DNA from: Whalleya microplaca
Lineage: Eukaryota; Ascomycota; Sordariomycetes; Xylariales; Xylariaceae
Assembly (NCBI GenBank): GCA_022497155.1
Contig: MU385782.1
Location: 111,402 to 175,401 of the forward strand
Reading direction: 5' to 3'
Length of the DNA stretch: 64,000 bases
Part shown: piece by piece, positions 1-12,446 of the stretch
How the letters are laid out: every line of letters starts with the position of its first letter
How positions within the stretch are numbered: the first letter of the stretch is position 1
Made by a program: the position numbers and the translations under genes
The notes under the pieces: model-generated
Databases searched by the model: none
The model's input: the letters and a program-made list of their open reading frames with translations, nothing else
Told to the model about the DNA's origin: nothing

Positions 1-57
1 GCTGCGCCCCTTTCCCAGAATGTGCACAAAATCCGATGTCCTAACCAAGTTCCACAG

Positions 58-690
58 GTAAACCCACCTGACTTCTTCACCAAGGCGCACTCGCCCAGCC
101 AGCCCTCAGGCTCCATCCTGCGCCTGCTGTACTACCCGCCGCCCAGCTCCCCCACCACCGCCTCCGCGCAGCCCTCCGACGTGCGCGCAGGCGCGCACTC
201 CGACTACGGCTCCGTGACCTTACTCTTCCGGCTAGCAGGGCAAGCCGGCCTCGAGCTCCTGGACCCGCGCACCGAGTCCTGGACGCCCGTTCCCGTGTCC
301 CCCCCGGGCACGGAGGCGGACCCCGCGCCGCCGATCCTCGTCAACATCGGCGACCTGCTGTCGTACTGGACGAACGGGCTGCTGCGCAGCACCGTGCACC
401 GGGTGACGGCGGCGACGGCGGCGGGGGTGGCGGGCGAGTCGACGGCCGACCCGCGCTACTCGCTCGTCTTCTTCTGCCACCCGGCGGACGCGACGCCGCT
501 GGCGCCCGTGCCGAGCGAGCGCGTCCGCGGGTTCAAGGGCGACGCCTCGCAGCTCGCCAGTCGGAATCCGTATGCCGAGCGCAAGGTCCTGACCGCGAGT
601 GAGCACTTGCAGATGCGGTTACGGGCTACTTATCTCCAGATGTATGCGGAGGGTGAGGAGAAGCAGCAGCAGCAAGAAGAGACTGCGTAA
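58..690 (+). CDS. 2-oxoglutarate/Fe(II)-dependent oxygenase (isopenicillin N synthase-like), 3' exon only
   Basis: This is the C-terminal exon of a non-heme iron dioxygenase whose 5' part lies outside the window. Bases 1-57 look like the tail of an intron, with a CTAAC branch site at 41-45 and a CAG acceptor at 55-57; the exon then opens in phase 0 with VNPPDFFTKAHSP, usual just before the jelly-roll core in this family. The iron ligands are visible as the His-x-Asp of GAHSDYGS and the later His of STVHRV, and the 2-oxoglutarate-binding Arg-x-Ser as RYSLVFF. Such enzymes hydroxylate, desaturate or ring-close small molecules, usually in the cytosol. The substrate cannot be read from the sequence, and no biosynthetic neighbours are in view. 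Family assignment is secure; function is open. Confidence 0.85.
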   Translation, partial: VNPPDFFTKAHSPSQPSGSILRLLYYPPPSSPTTASAQPSDVRAGAHSDYGSVTLLFRLAGQAGLELLDPRTESWTPVPVSPPGTEADPAPPILVNIGDLLSYWTNGLLRSTVHRVTAATAAGVAGESTADPRYSLVFFCHPADATPLAPVPSERVRGFKGDASQLASRNPYAERKVLTASEHLQMRLRATYLQMYAEGEEKQQQQEETA

Positions 691-3132
691 AGGTAGAGGA
701 GACTATGTAAAGGTTTTGAGCTAACTTCCTTGGGGTATTGATATATGTTAAGTGATTGACATGGTGCTCCTGTACATGTTACTTATTCTTTCAAGAAAAG
801 ATCTCTAGAATATACGATGGCAATATCAATGTTGATCATACTATACAAATCTGAAACCTGTAGAAATCTTAACTAGACATGGAATCCCTTAACATGAGGT
901 CCAACCCGGTGAGGAAACCTAGTCTAGATATTGGACAAGGAGCATACTATTATGGATTGAGAGGGGAATCACTATAGTTCTATAGCTACCTCCAAGTATA
1001 GTGCACGAGCAAAAGAACAAGAAGTAGAAATTGCAGCTTAGCATAGTATTCTACAGACCTCAAGGTTCTAGACCGATCCTTTCCTTCATATTGTTCCCTC
1101 AGGTCAAATGTTGACGTCTATCTAAATGAAACTTCTACTACTGCGGTCTATGTTAGCTTCTTTCGTTCCTATTTCAGGTTTACATGGCAAGTTGAGCTAT
1201 GTGTAATAACTATCTCACCACCACATCCATAGAGCCGTGGAGTATACACCACTATCATGTATCACTCCCCCCTCTGTATCAGTCACTCGTCTAAGCATCG
1301 TTGGATGGTCTAGCACGAGGGATTTCCCAACGGCTTGCAAGCAACGGTTCAATTAAGGACTGTCCCACTTGGGTAGCAGCATTCCCATATAAGAAAATGC
1401 TTATACATATGTGCAGCAACGATCCCCCTGTAAACGTGCGTTCCCGTCCACCACGTGGACCTAACGAAGCACAAAACATCCCGCCCCCCCCCCATTCACG
1501 ACCCTAATCGAAAGCGGGAACTACGAACAAATGAAACATCACGAGCGAAGCATAGAGATACGACGAACTCTTGGGTAACCGAAGTGTGGAGCTGCGACTC
1601 TATCTATCTCGCCATGAGAATCCACATATCTATATACCTCGCCAGCCTACGGCATATACATCAGCGCATACGTACATAACTAGTTGAGAATCACTGCCCA
1701 ATGACGGCAGACCAGATATATTGGTATCACATCATGTGTATGTAACTGGAACATCATACGATATGACATACCGACCTAGACAGGCATGTAGTAGGTACTT
1801 GGGTGCAGATCGCAGATCACAGCCCGGAAGGCGGGAAGAGCTCCGGGCCAAATTCTGTGCGGGCTCTACATACGTGCGTACGTTATCTACATACAGTAGT
1901 GTTTGGCTGCTAGCGACATATATGCTGTGTACCGTGTCGGTTGATTATGCACCGTCTATGGAAGCAAAGAGTTGGGTTATCATCGAGTAATCGCGACATA
2001 GGATTGCCATTATAGGCGTGGGATCCAGAGGATTTGGAGACGTGTCGACTCGTAATTACGAGACATGCCTGTCTACCAAAGTTGGGGAACATGGAGGAAT
2101 TCTACCATCTACTTCTTCATTCTCTACGAATAACCATCTCCAGAGTCTGGTTCATTAGGCGCTCTAAATAAACAGCACATCACTATGTTCGCCATTCCGT
2201 AGATTCGAGACTTGAAATTTGAGGCTCTTAGATATATGCGGTCATGACTACGTGCGTCTGCAAGCGCATAAGTACGATAAATATAATCAATATTGACACA
2301 TCAGTTCGAGTTATCACGGTTATCGAACCAGCAAACAAGATCAAAACAGGTACCGACTTGTGATCACATAAATATGCAGCGTCAAGTGGGGACCATTCCA
2401 CCAGACGGCACTCGATTATATTTTTCTTACGTATTTGGTCCTCAAGGTTGACATCCAGTCCATAGACCTTCTAGATTCCCGAGCTCAGACTCATCAAAAG
2501 CATCGAGCAAGTTTTTCCTCTTTCAGTGGTCGAACCATAACCGCTCTATTGCAAACCCCATCTCGTTGGTTTCGTACGTAGTTTTATTTAGTCGGAAGCG
2601 TAACGTGGCAACCGCTGACCTTCCCGGTCTTGCCAGGGCCGCCTAGATCTAGGCCTAGCCATCAATTCATGATCATGAGCAACTTTTGTGACGACCGCAA
2701 CGCCTATCCAATGGATCGAAGCTTTTGTATCTTTCCCCCCGGGCGCTTGCCCTGTAAAGCACACCGCCTTGTGCGAATGACTCGCTCACCGATTAAATCA
2801 TCAAGTATGGACAGGAGAAGGTTACTCCTTATTCAGTGGCGGCCTTAAATAGACTGGTATCATATGAAAGTCCACAATTCTTGAGTCTTCCAGAAAAATG
2901 TTGCTCGGACATGTGCCGAAAGCAAAGTAAAACGACCGGTAAATGCGCCTAAACCATGTAAATGCCTCGGAAAGGTAGTATGCAAGTAGATGCGACAGAT
3001 GGTTTCGCGTATCGTGTGAAAGTCATTCTCGCAAGGTCGAATCGGACTTTCTATAGGTTGTGATCGCTGACAGGAATGACAATGTGTGACGAACACAGCG
3101 AGTGGCGGTCGGGATCGCGAGCGTAGTAATAA
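691..3132. other. gene-free spacer, 2.4 kb
   Basis: Spacer between the oxygenase stop and the nmrA stop. It holds only short ORFs without family character or consistent splice signals. It includes a C-run near 1483-1492 and many TACATA/GTACGT-like words. I see no gene, tRNA or repeat array. Confidence 0.6.
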
Positions 3133-4575
3133 TCATGCCAGCCACGCCTCCTCATCTCTCTTCAACCCTCTCATTACTAAACCCTCATCAAAGGAGTCGT
3201 CATCCCCATCGTCATCTTCTCCTTCCACAAGCGGAGGAGGTCCTGTAACATCCTCAAAAGCAAGGGCACCTCCTTCCCCTTCTTCCAACATCCAGGTCAT
3301 ACCATTAGCCTCCTCTTCCAATGGAAAGATTTCACGGGCATATTCTTCAAGTCCCCTCGGCCCCTCCCATAATGCTAATGCATCGTCTGGACATCGTTGT
3401 TCAAGTTCTGCGTCACCAAAGTAGGGCGGTTGCTTTCGGGGATCGTTGTTACTCAGCGAGAAGAGTTTCCCCAAGCCTTCTAGCTGTTCCCGGTAACCTG
3501 TCGGAATCTTCACCCTCACCTCGATGGGACCCCGTCTGTAAAGTACAGGCCTGCCGAGTCCGCGTTCGAATGCCTCACATGCTTCCAGAGGCGTCAGATA
3601 TTCGTAAGCCAGTGCTATCCGTTTCCCATTCCACTTCCTCGGGCCATCCTTGAAAAGTTGAAGAATTGCTGGTCCAACGTCGTGCTCGGCATCTAACCAG
3701 GGAAGTTTGGCGTCCGGATGGAACGGGGCTTGCCATTCGAATGAACCATCTGGTTTGAGCTCCATGCAGAACAGCGGGTAGAGAAGTGACGTAAAGTTAT
3801 TATTGTATATACCGGTGTAGACAAAGGTGGCCGGTAGACCTATTTGGCGAACGTAGTCTTCGACTTTGTGCTTGGCTGCCCAAAGGGGTATTGAGGGCCA
3901 CTCGGGGTTGTAAGCCGCATGATCGGGCATCGACGAATAAACATAATGCTGTACCCCGGCCTTTTTTGCAACATCTGCGATGGCTTTTCCTATCTGCACT
4001 TCATTTCCGTAAAAAGTTGTGTTAATGAAAGCCAACTGCGCGCCAGAGAAAAGTTCCGAAATCAGTTGCTTGTTTACGACAATTCCCGGTAGGTGGCCAT
4101 TAGCAGTGACATCCTGTTCGTCATCTGGCTGGTTCCGAAGATACAACTCGCCGACAAGTACGGTCACATTTGGGTTCGAAGAAACCTCAGTAGCTATGAC
4201 CCCTTCAAGGTTGCGTAATTGGGCGCGGACCTTGTACCCAACCGCTGTGGCTATCCGTATTAAGGAGGCGGCTTGGCGACCACTTGAATTGATAACGGCA
4301 ATCGTCTTGTCCGGCGACGGCGTCGAACGCTTCAAAGGCCGAAAGCTCAGCGAGTTGTTCCTCGACACAGCAGTAAGGGGTGAACTCTCTGAGTAGGAAG
4401 AGCGAGTATGCTTGTGTCTTGTACCGTAGACCGCTGGTGATTTAGGAGATGAAGTGCCGTTCTCGGTGGGTGCTGGTCGAACGGGCAAATCAGTCCGGAT
4501 AGGAATGGGATTTGTAGGCATGGTGATATAAGCTCCAGCCCGGGCCGTGGACATGGGCAACTCCGCGTTGAGCAA
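3133..4575 (-). CDS. nmrA: NmrA/NMR-1 nitrogen metabolite repression regulator
   Basis: Single-exon 480-residue protein closely matching the classic NmrA/NMR family, which binds the GATA activator AreA/NIT2 and damps it when preferred nitrogen is plentiful. After a Ser/Pro-rich N-terminal tail of about 88 residues, the Rossmann fold begins at residue 91 (TIAVINSSGRQAAS), with the family's Gly-Arg-Gln-Ala turn at 99-102. Family blocks follow: AFINTTFYGNE, YVYSSMPDHAAYNP, FVYTGIYNNNFTSL and PWLDAEHDVGPA. The HYVYSSMPDH block replaces the YxxxK of active dehydrogenases, so the protein should sense dinucleotide rather than catalyse. EEYAREIFPLEEEANG-type sequence near the end is also NmrA-specific. 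An acidic tail of about 40 residues closes it. Length fits Neurospora NMR. Three in-frame Met codons near the N terminus leave the exact start uncertain. Confidence 0.93.
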   Translation of the reverse strand: MLNAELPMSTARAGAYITMPTNPIPIRTDLPVRPAPTENGTSSPKSPAVYGTRHKHTRSSYSESSPLTAVSRNNSLSFRPLKRSTPSPDKTIAVINSSGRQAASLIRIATAVGYKVRAQLRNLEGVIATEVSSNPNVTVLVGELYLRNQPDDEQDVTANGHLPGIVVNKQLISELFSGAQLAFINTTFYGNEVQIGKAIADVAKKAGVQHYVYSSMPDHAAYNPEWPSIPLWAAKHKVEDYVRQIGLPATFVYTGIYNNNFTSLLYPLFCMELKPDGSFEWQAPFHPDAKLPWLDAEHDVGPAILQLFKDGPRKWNGKRIALAYEYLTPLEACEAFERGLGRPVLYRRGPIEVRVKIPTGYREQLEGLGKLFSLSNNDPRKQPPYFGDAELEQRCPDDALALWEGPRGLEEYAREIFPLEEEANGMTWMLEEGEGGALAFEDVTGPPPLVEGEDDDGDDDSFDEGLVMRGLKRDEEAWLA

Positions 4576-7500
4576 TAGAGCCGGGCTGCTTATGGCCTAG
4601 AAAGAGGCCAATATAACAACACAATAGATGCTTGATACCTAATGATGAGGGAAAGACAGGAACTGACAAACAAGTAGCTAGAGTATGAGACGGAGAGGTG
4701 ATGCACCCATTGAGATGTTAGATATTAGAAGAATGCCAATCGGACCCGTGTCTTGGGAAAATAAACGAGATAAGGAGACCTATTCGTTCAAGAACAGACT
4801 TCTTGATAAGCCGAACCTATGAGCGGTTAATAGTCTAGCGTATAATCGAGGAGTGATTTTGCCGGCGGTTGGGTGCTTTGGTCGCGGCCGGGCAGGTAAT
4901 AGATAATCAGATATCTGATGATGAAATGTGGATAAGCTGCAGATGGGAATTTTAAAACTGCAATTCCCCGAATTGAAGACGTTGGCTGTGTGGCGCCCTT
5001 TTGTTCGGCGCACTACCAGCGAAAACCGGGCGGCTGCTTGACTTGAAATTGCTAGGTCTGGAGCCGGTAGAGTTTTATAATAAGCTGGAGTACAGTAGTG
5101 CCGTCTAAAAATGCAGGCGTAGTCTGTTGTCAGTGGATCTTGTTGAGCATAGGTACATATAATTCACAGTAAACGACTAATAAGTACCAACAGGGTTATA
5201 GCAAGAAAGGGAGGGTACGAAAAGCGCGGAAGAAGAGGAGGAGGAGGAGGGTATGACGAGACGGACCATCAGTTACCGGTCTGCTTGGAATCCGGGGAAC
5301 GGCCCCCAAGATGTTTAACTAGATAACTAAAGATAGTCCAGGGAGGCATATACGTACGTATTGCTCTTGGGGAGATGATGTTGTACGTTGAGGGCGAAGG
5401 AAAAGACTGGAGAACCTACCATGCCCGGACTGCTATGTAGTAGGTAAACCCTCTTTTTCTCTCCCTTGGGTTATCAACATTGGATAATCCGGAGTAGGAA
5501 GGCCAGGAAGGCTGACGGCAATGGGTAATGTGTTATCCACACCTGGGGATCGGTTACACGACAGCCCAATAGAGCTGTTACAGGCCAGTAGGTGACGAGC
5601 TTTTGTGGGCTGAGGGACTGAGACTAAGATAACATATACTAAGGTAGTCCGTCAGTCAGTCGGTCACTTGACAGGGCCCAGCAAGAAGGGTACATGTATG
5701 CACCTTTACGTTAGCTTGCCGGCTCAGGCTGAACGAGTATGTAATAGTAACAAGATAGACGAAGAAAAGGGAAAGAAACAAGAAAAAATAAGAGAAAAAA
5801 CTCGAATTCAGTGGAGAGCGGTGAAGATTCAAACACCATCAAGTCCGAGAACCATCGAAGTTTGTTTCGTGCCAGCACAGAAACACCAGACAGGCTCTTA
5901 TCGCTGTTGAATTATTGGAAATTTCAGAGCAATAACTGATGGCGCATCTGATTCGCTGATCTGATAAGTGATTGATCGCATAACTCAAACCAGAAGGATG
6001 CGGAGGACTGATTGGTGTCTCGAAATATGCGGTCTGTCTGGACAACCTACACGCACGAATTACAGATCTCGACTAAGCTTGTTTGAGATGAGAGTGCTGA
6101 CACGATTTCAGAGCTTATTGCGCCGCTTTAGCGTGTTCCGTGTGCGATAGTATAACTGCGTTACGTGGTAACCGTAGCGTGTAACGAAGGCTGAACGACA
6201 TCGGAGAGCTACAAGGGTTGGAGTTGGTGTCGCGGGCCAGAGAAATCTCTGCGTAGAGTACTGCGTACATGTATGTACCTATAAGCTGCTAATACTAAGG
6301 TATGTACGTGTGTAGGTTGGGTAGAGTTCGCAATTGGAGCTAACGAGACGGTTAGAGCATCTAGGTCCATTTATATGACAGACATTAATCACGTTTTCAA
6401 CCTAGGTAGTTTTTAACTTTCGGTTGTTGCCCAATATTCTCGTTCGGGATAAATTGAACAAGTCTCAAGCGCCGCTATCATGACGGCAATGCGACTTGTC
6501 CCTCTGGTCGGCTGGGCAGACTGGTGTGATACGATTCAGATTAGGTAAAAGAATGAGTTCGGTTGGCTCGGCCAACTGATCTATTCAATTTTATTTAATA
6601 ATCTTTTCTCTGCTCCCAAGCGATATCTTCTCCAACCAACAGTGTGTACCAGTCACATTTCGGACTTTTGTCCGGCCCTTATCAGTCTCCTTTACTTTAC
6701 TCTTGTCATGGGTTGTCAAGGGAGAAGAGAAGACAGGACCTCTCGGTATCTGCCGGGTGCCTCTATCGCTTGATCTATCCAACCTATCAGCCAAATTGAC
6801 AGGCGGGAAATCCTTTTTACTTGGTAAGGGTGGAGTTGATGGAGGAAGGTTGGGTCCCTTTATGCCGCCGAGTTAGTTTATGGAGAGGCAATTATTTTAA
6901 TTACTCATAAAACACATGGTTGACGTGACGGAATCATATATCTCAGTAGCGATGCTGAAGTGTCCCGCATACTACAATTATTTGGTTATTGTTAAGCCGC
7001 AGGATGAACAAGGCTTGTTACAGGGCCTTTTTCCCACAACGCAGCCAATAAAGAGCTTCTATTATTACATAGTTAGTCAAGAGGTTTGACCCTTGTCCAC
7101 GATGCGGATAGATAGCGCGAAACGACAAGGCTCTAGACTTGACAGACGCAGAGAAGCCCTCTAGGGCCTAGACGGATCGCTCTAGTTCTCATCGACCTTG
7201 GCGATTTGGATGAGAGAAGTTTGTGCTACTGTGCGACTGTGTTCACCTGTGAGCGAAAAGACAGTCAATCGAGTGATAGCGAAAAGCTACATTGAAGCCC
7301 GGACCACCGTTGGAGTTGGAGGATCTACCTGACCGTGGTGACGATCTTGCATGCATTACAGCGAAGCCTGTGCATATCCGTACTTGACAACCATCCAATC
7401 ATCTGTGCCACTTCAGTGTCTACATACAGCTCAGGGGTTTGAATGCGAAAATAGGTCATTAATTTGGGTAGGTGTTTCCGAGACAGTATTGGCTCCCCGA

Positions 7501-8665
7501 GTCTCCCATAGTAATACCAGACTGTTTTCGCCAGACCGGTCTCTGCTGTGCAACTACCCTATCTCACCTACGTAGTATCAATCAGAGAATCCATCAGCAC
7601 TTACACTATTTCAAGGTTGGCGATCCGACCCGTCACTTTGGATGGGGCTAAGGGGAAGGGCAAGTCACTGGCTGCCAGTGGCTACTATGTAGGTACTACG
7701 TAGTTCAGAATTAGACATGAAGGATCGGGCCAAGCGTTATACACATCCCCAGATATTCTACTATATCTTGATATACTGTAGTATGTATCGCTGTCCTTTC
7801 GATATCGATGATATATGATTAGTCTTATTAGTCGCTTATTTCTTATTCGCTTAGTTGATTAGTGGTTCATCGCCTATCTCGCAATTGTATATTTTGCCGA
7901 CTGTATTCATACTAGAGTTCATATCTTACAAGGCCTGGTGCTTAGCAGACGTGTATTAGGTAAATTTAGTCCGAGCCATCGCCACGACGGCCAGGATCTC
8001 ATGGCGCAAGAGTCGAGACCGATGAGGAGCTAGTGGTGTGTGGATTGAATACCATTGTCACGATGGCTTGGCATTAAGTTAAGTTATGTAAACACCGTCA
8101 ATTTTTTAGAGATGTTATGGGTCTCTCGTTGATGCAATTTGAGCACGTTGCGCACTCGTGGCACGTGTTCTGGCAACCTGTGGCCCGAAACGTATCGCTA
8201 TTACGTACAAAACAGTCAAGCAAACCTCTTTCCTGGAGGCTCAAGCACTCGCGATGCCGTCATCGCCTCAGCACTTGCGGTTCAAGCGCCAAGATAGCCC
8301 CTCTCAGCTAAATTCACATTTCCGCGGGGCCATTTAGTTCAGTGATTTTATTCCTTTGAAATATCATCATGTTTTGGTCGTCGACTTCGTCAAGGGGCTA
8401 ACATAATCTTATGTAGCATTCGACTCATCCTACGATATATAGTAGCTCGCGGAGCCAGTGTAAGTAATGGAACATGCGGGGTTTGCTGTACCCCGCGAAT
8501 ATCTCTGAGGTCGGATTGCTAGGAGCTGGCTGCTGGATGCTCCACACCATCAAACAACTTTTCTATCTTTGGATAAGCCAGGTCGCTACGGCTATCCTTG
8601 AAGCTTGATACGTGTACACACGTACATATACGCTATCAAATCCAGTTCGGTCGACTCCGCTAGAC
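4576..8665. other. gene-free spacer with nmrA promoter, 4.1 kb
   Basis: The right-hand part is downstream of a Zn2Cys6 gene and the left-hand part is the nmrA promoter and 5' leader. Purine-rich stretches occur around 5210-5250 and 5760-5800. Short ORFs in all frames lack family character. I see no gene or transposon. Confidence 0.55.
4769..4936 (+). promoter_or_regulatory. cluster of GATAAG motifs upstream of nmrA
   Basis: GATAAG occurs at 4769-4774 (preceded by A), 4805-4810 (preceded by T) and 4931-4936 (preceded by G), all within 200-360 bases upstream of the nmrA start; a fourth lies at 5963-5968. The first, second and fourth fit the HGATAR consensus of AreA/NIT2-type GATA factors. Binding is inferred from motif match only. 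Confidence 0.45.
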
Positions 8666-11346
8666 TTACCGATCTGGGGCCATGTTCCACCAGTTCGAAG
8701 CCGTAAAATCACCTATTGGGTTGCCGTCTATCTGCGCTGGCTGGGATATTTGCGGCATGGGCTGAATGGCATCCCCCGGACCACGGGTCATGGCATCAAA
8801 CTGGTTCTACATATTGTGTGACTTCGTTAGCAATTTACGCCACAATTTTCAGGAGAGGTGCCACGCAAGACTTACCCAGTCATAACCGTCTTGTATCATC
8901 CAGGAGGTATCAAGTGCGTCTTGGTCCTGCATGCTATCGACTATCGACATGAGGGTTGGATCGGTCATGCCTAGACCTGCAAAGTCCTGGGTTGTAGGTC
9001 CATAGCTACTCGGGGCAGTTGAGGGGTCACTACCGTCGAGTTGTAAGCCGGCCATCGACGCCGTACCGTCGCTGCTACCAGTCAAGGGGAATGAATAGTC
9101 TCTACCCGGCGTCTCAACAATATCTGCGTCTTTTATCCCCAGCTGCTTCTGGATATTGACGAGCATGGTTCGTACCACCCACGCCGGCCTCTTAAAGTCT
9201 GGCATCATGACCGCCATTTCACACCATATACCGTACGATCTCTTAAGAAGCTGCAGGAGCTCGTCCTTGGGGGGTAGGGGTGTTCTCTGTATCATCCAGT
9301 TATAATTACTTCCTATCTCTGGGTCATTCTTATTTTGGAGTATGAGTGCGACGACCGCGTCGGCGAGGAGAAAGTCATTGACGGCTAGTGAAGCGAGAAA
9401 CCAGCAATGCTGGCTGAGCAGCCCGCCCGGCTTGCACGCTTCAGTCATCGAATACTGACAGTCGAGTAGCGCTATTGCTGCCTCCAGACATACTCTGCGC
9501 GAGTACTCGTGCTCCCTTTTCGGTACAGTTTCGCAAAGAAAACGTCGGTGGAGCACACATCGGCTCTTTTGATAGAGTGATTCTAGACCGAAGCGCTGAA
9601 TTACTTGCATCGGGGGGTCTGTCACGGACTCTTCCAAGGGCTTAAGCTTCATGAACGATGGTACACTTTGCCAGGTCTCCTCGATCTTGGCATCGACCTT
9701 CATGATTTCGGCATAACTGGGGACAATCAAGGCATGTGCCTGTCTGGCGACCAGTCCGAAAACTCGGGCTACCGATGCCTTATAAATTGGGTAAGTTAGT
9801 GTTGTGTAATCTGAATTTGGCCGAGCCGGGGGTAGCTCCTTAGAATCCTCGTCAAAATCGGAATCCACTAGGTTACGAGGAAGTGCTGTATCACTTTCGA
9901 TGCCAGCTATCATACAAGGTAGGCCTAGGTGGAACGCGACGAGTAGGTCAATCTGTACGGCGAGATTCCATAAGCGTCTTCGCATCTCACCATAGTATGG
10001 TGTGATATTCGGCAGTTTGCTGGGGTCCCGATGGAGGCCCATCTTCAGCATCAGTCGGATGAGGACTGAGCAAAGTAAATAACAGTTCATCTGTGACACA
10101 CGGTTACAAACAAAGTCGCTCTCAACGTATAAGAGGAAAGCCTGAAGAGTGTGAAATCCTGGTTGGGAATATTTTCCCCAAACTACAGCACTTAGTGTCA
10201 GTAATGAACTACCATGAGATGTATGAAGAGCTGCGTCGAGCCGTGAGGCATGTCTTTTAAGCTCCCAGCTTCTGGGCAGGCTTGAATGACAGTTGGTTCT
10301 CTTGGGAAATACAGAAAAACATGTTTAATTAATTGGAATACAACTTACTGAGAGCCCATCCAGCAGCGCCTCGATACTGTTTGACTCTGTCCATAGCCGG
10401 AATATCTGAATCCATCTCCAGCTCATGTGGTGCGTTAAACGAGGAAAAAAAGATGCCAAGGCATAGCACCATAAATAAAAGTGCAATCCAATGTAAAGAC
10501 GTTTCATTTGGATTCTTCCAGAAACTATTATATTCCTTCGTAAATGTGGGTATATGAATGATATCTTCACATATATGTAAGTGACAAGGTTACAGCCAGG
10601 CGAAGGGTTACCATGTGGCAGATAGGGAAGATACTTACGTCTTGAAGGACTATTCGAGTTTAAATAGCGATTCATAATCCGATCGCAAATACTCCTCTCC
10701 GGGAGAAGAGCCAGTAGCTCATCTTTATCCCTCGGGACGCCCCTCGAGAGCATGATGAGGTCTTGCGGGCTCATATTCTCCCACGTATCATGATTCTCAT
10801 CAACACCCTCATCAGAATCATCAAAGTAGTTCTTGAGATCCTCAATCTGCCACGCAAAATCAGCCCTCGTTTCACAACAACCGCAAGCGATATAAACCAC
10901 AGTAAAAGTAAACTCACATCTTCCAACATAGCCATGAAATGCGTGCCGCCCACATAATTCGTCCCCGCCCCCGCCCTGCCTCCCTCAACAACATACCCGC
11001 CGGCACTAGTCCCCTGCTGCACCCCCTGCTGCGCCGGCGTCACCTTCTTGTCCTCGGCGACGGGAGGAGTGTCGATCATCCCGCGCACCATGCCCTCGAG
11101 CCGCTTGAGGCGCGCCGCCATGGTCTTGGCCGGCTTGTGCTTCTCGGGCCGCGGCGCGTACTGGCAGGCCTCCGGCTTGCCCTTCTTCAGGCACTGCCCG
11201 CACGGCGTCGCGCGGTCGCACTTGAGCTTCGAGTAGCGGCAGGGCGCGCACGAGAGCAGCACGCGCGTGCGCTTCTGGTGCTGGCGAGCTGCCGTTCCAT
11301 TTCCGCCATCGGCTCCGGCCCCGTTCCCGGCCGAGGATGAGGACAT
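8666..11346 (-). CDS. Zn(II)2Cys6 transcription factor with fungal-specific regulatory domain (5 exons)
   Basis: Five exons (11346-10918, 10846-10639, 10564-10349, 10182-8876, 8806-8666) join in phase to a 766-residue factor. The DNA-binding cluster is near the N terminus, Cys33, 36, 43, 49, 52 and 61 (LLSCAPCRYSKLKCDR). A short coiled segment (MAARLKRLEGMVRGM) then gives a likely dimer interface. The middle-homology domain runs from HIPTFTKEYNSFW through ALLFMVLCLG to QMNCYLLCSVLIRLML and MGLHRDPSKLP. The C-terminal tail is Gln/Asp-rich and ends WNMAPDR. Introns are 71, 74, 166 and 69 bases. The third is long, chosen because it joins WAL to IWGKYSQPG as the family has it; an extra small exon inside it is possible. 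Target genes are unknown. The next gene on the same strand is another Zn2Cys6 factor. Confidence 0.85.
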
Positions 11347-12446
11347 GGTTTAGGTAGGTGGTCCGAGTGTGGATGTGAGCTACCGAAGTCCTATGTACCG
11401 AGCAAGCGGGTGCTCTTCCCGTGTATGTGAGTAGCGGCTATCCGGGCCGTTGTGGGTTCCGGTGCGGATATCACGCGGGAAAGATAGAGTGCTGGAATAG
11501 TACGGGAGGAAGACACGTTTTAGGTACGACCTATAGTCCAGGCTGGTAGATTTTGCGATCCTCTCGCTTTCTATACAGCGTTGCGCTTGGTACCTATGTA
11601 TCCATAAATTCTAGACTATAAACCACTTGATTATGGCCTCGGAGTCCCTTTGAGAATGATTTATTAGTCGTGCGAACCTGAATCTGTATGTAGGTATCAA
11701 CAAATGTGAGTGCGCCACTAGGTATACGCATAATAAGGGATGCGGCTGTGTTAGGCTGATAGGTATGCACGTGTCAGGTATGTATGTGATGAGTAATCCT
11801 TGGTCCCTCCATGCCACTTTACTTCCCGTTTTATACATGGGTCATGCCGGCGCTTAAGGCGAAGCGGACGTAGCGGATATAATATCCGAGTACTACCTTG
11901 TCAATGTAAGTTGATAGGTAAGCCGACCTGATGAAAGCACGAAACATTGAGATGTGAGGACTCAAAGTCCGTTTTAAGATTACTAAAGAGTAGATGTCAC
12001 GACGATGGTACTAGATGAGTTTGAAATATTTAATAGTATGCCTGAACGGACGGCAGGAGTTTTGTTTCTTCTTTTTTGGTATAGTTTATATGCTAAAACA
12101 GGAATACAAGTGACAGCGGCATCCTGGCATCAATTCATATATGGCCTTAATAGATGACGACAAACCTTCAACACACACGGGTTAGTCCTAGCCATGCTCG
12201 CGCATTGTCGTAAAATCTTTAAAGGGCATGTATCCATCCCTATCTTCTCGTCTCAGTTCCACATTAAATTCTACCATTTTCTCGTAGACAGCGTCACGCG
12301 TGTAAGTAATGGGCCGGCCATTAAATCGAAGTACAAAAGTTGAAGCGAAACCCCCCTGGGGATGGTGACATGAGTATAACAGCTGGACTAGCAGCTGGTT
12401 TGTTGAGATGTTGATTTTTTACTAAGGAATGAGATCGAAAAAATGT
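11347..12446. other. spacer between two Zn2Cys6 genes, 1.1 kb
   Basis: Contains the promoter of the left-hand regulator and the 3' flank of the right-hand one. A GTAGGTAG-like word sits right at the left gene's start. No coding or RNA signal seen. Confidence 0.55.
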
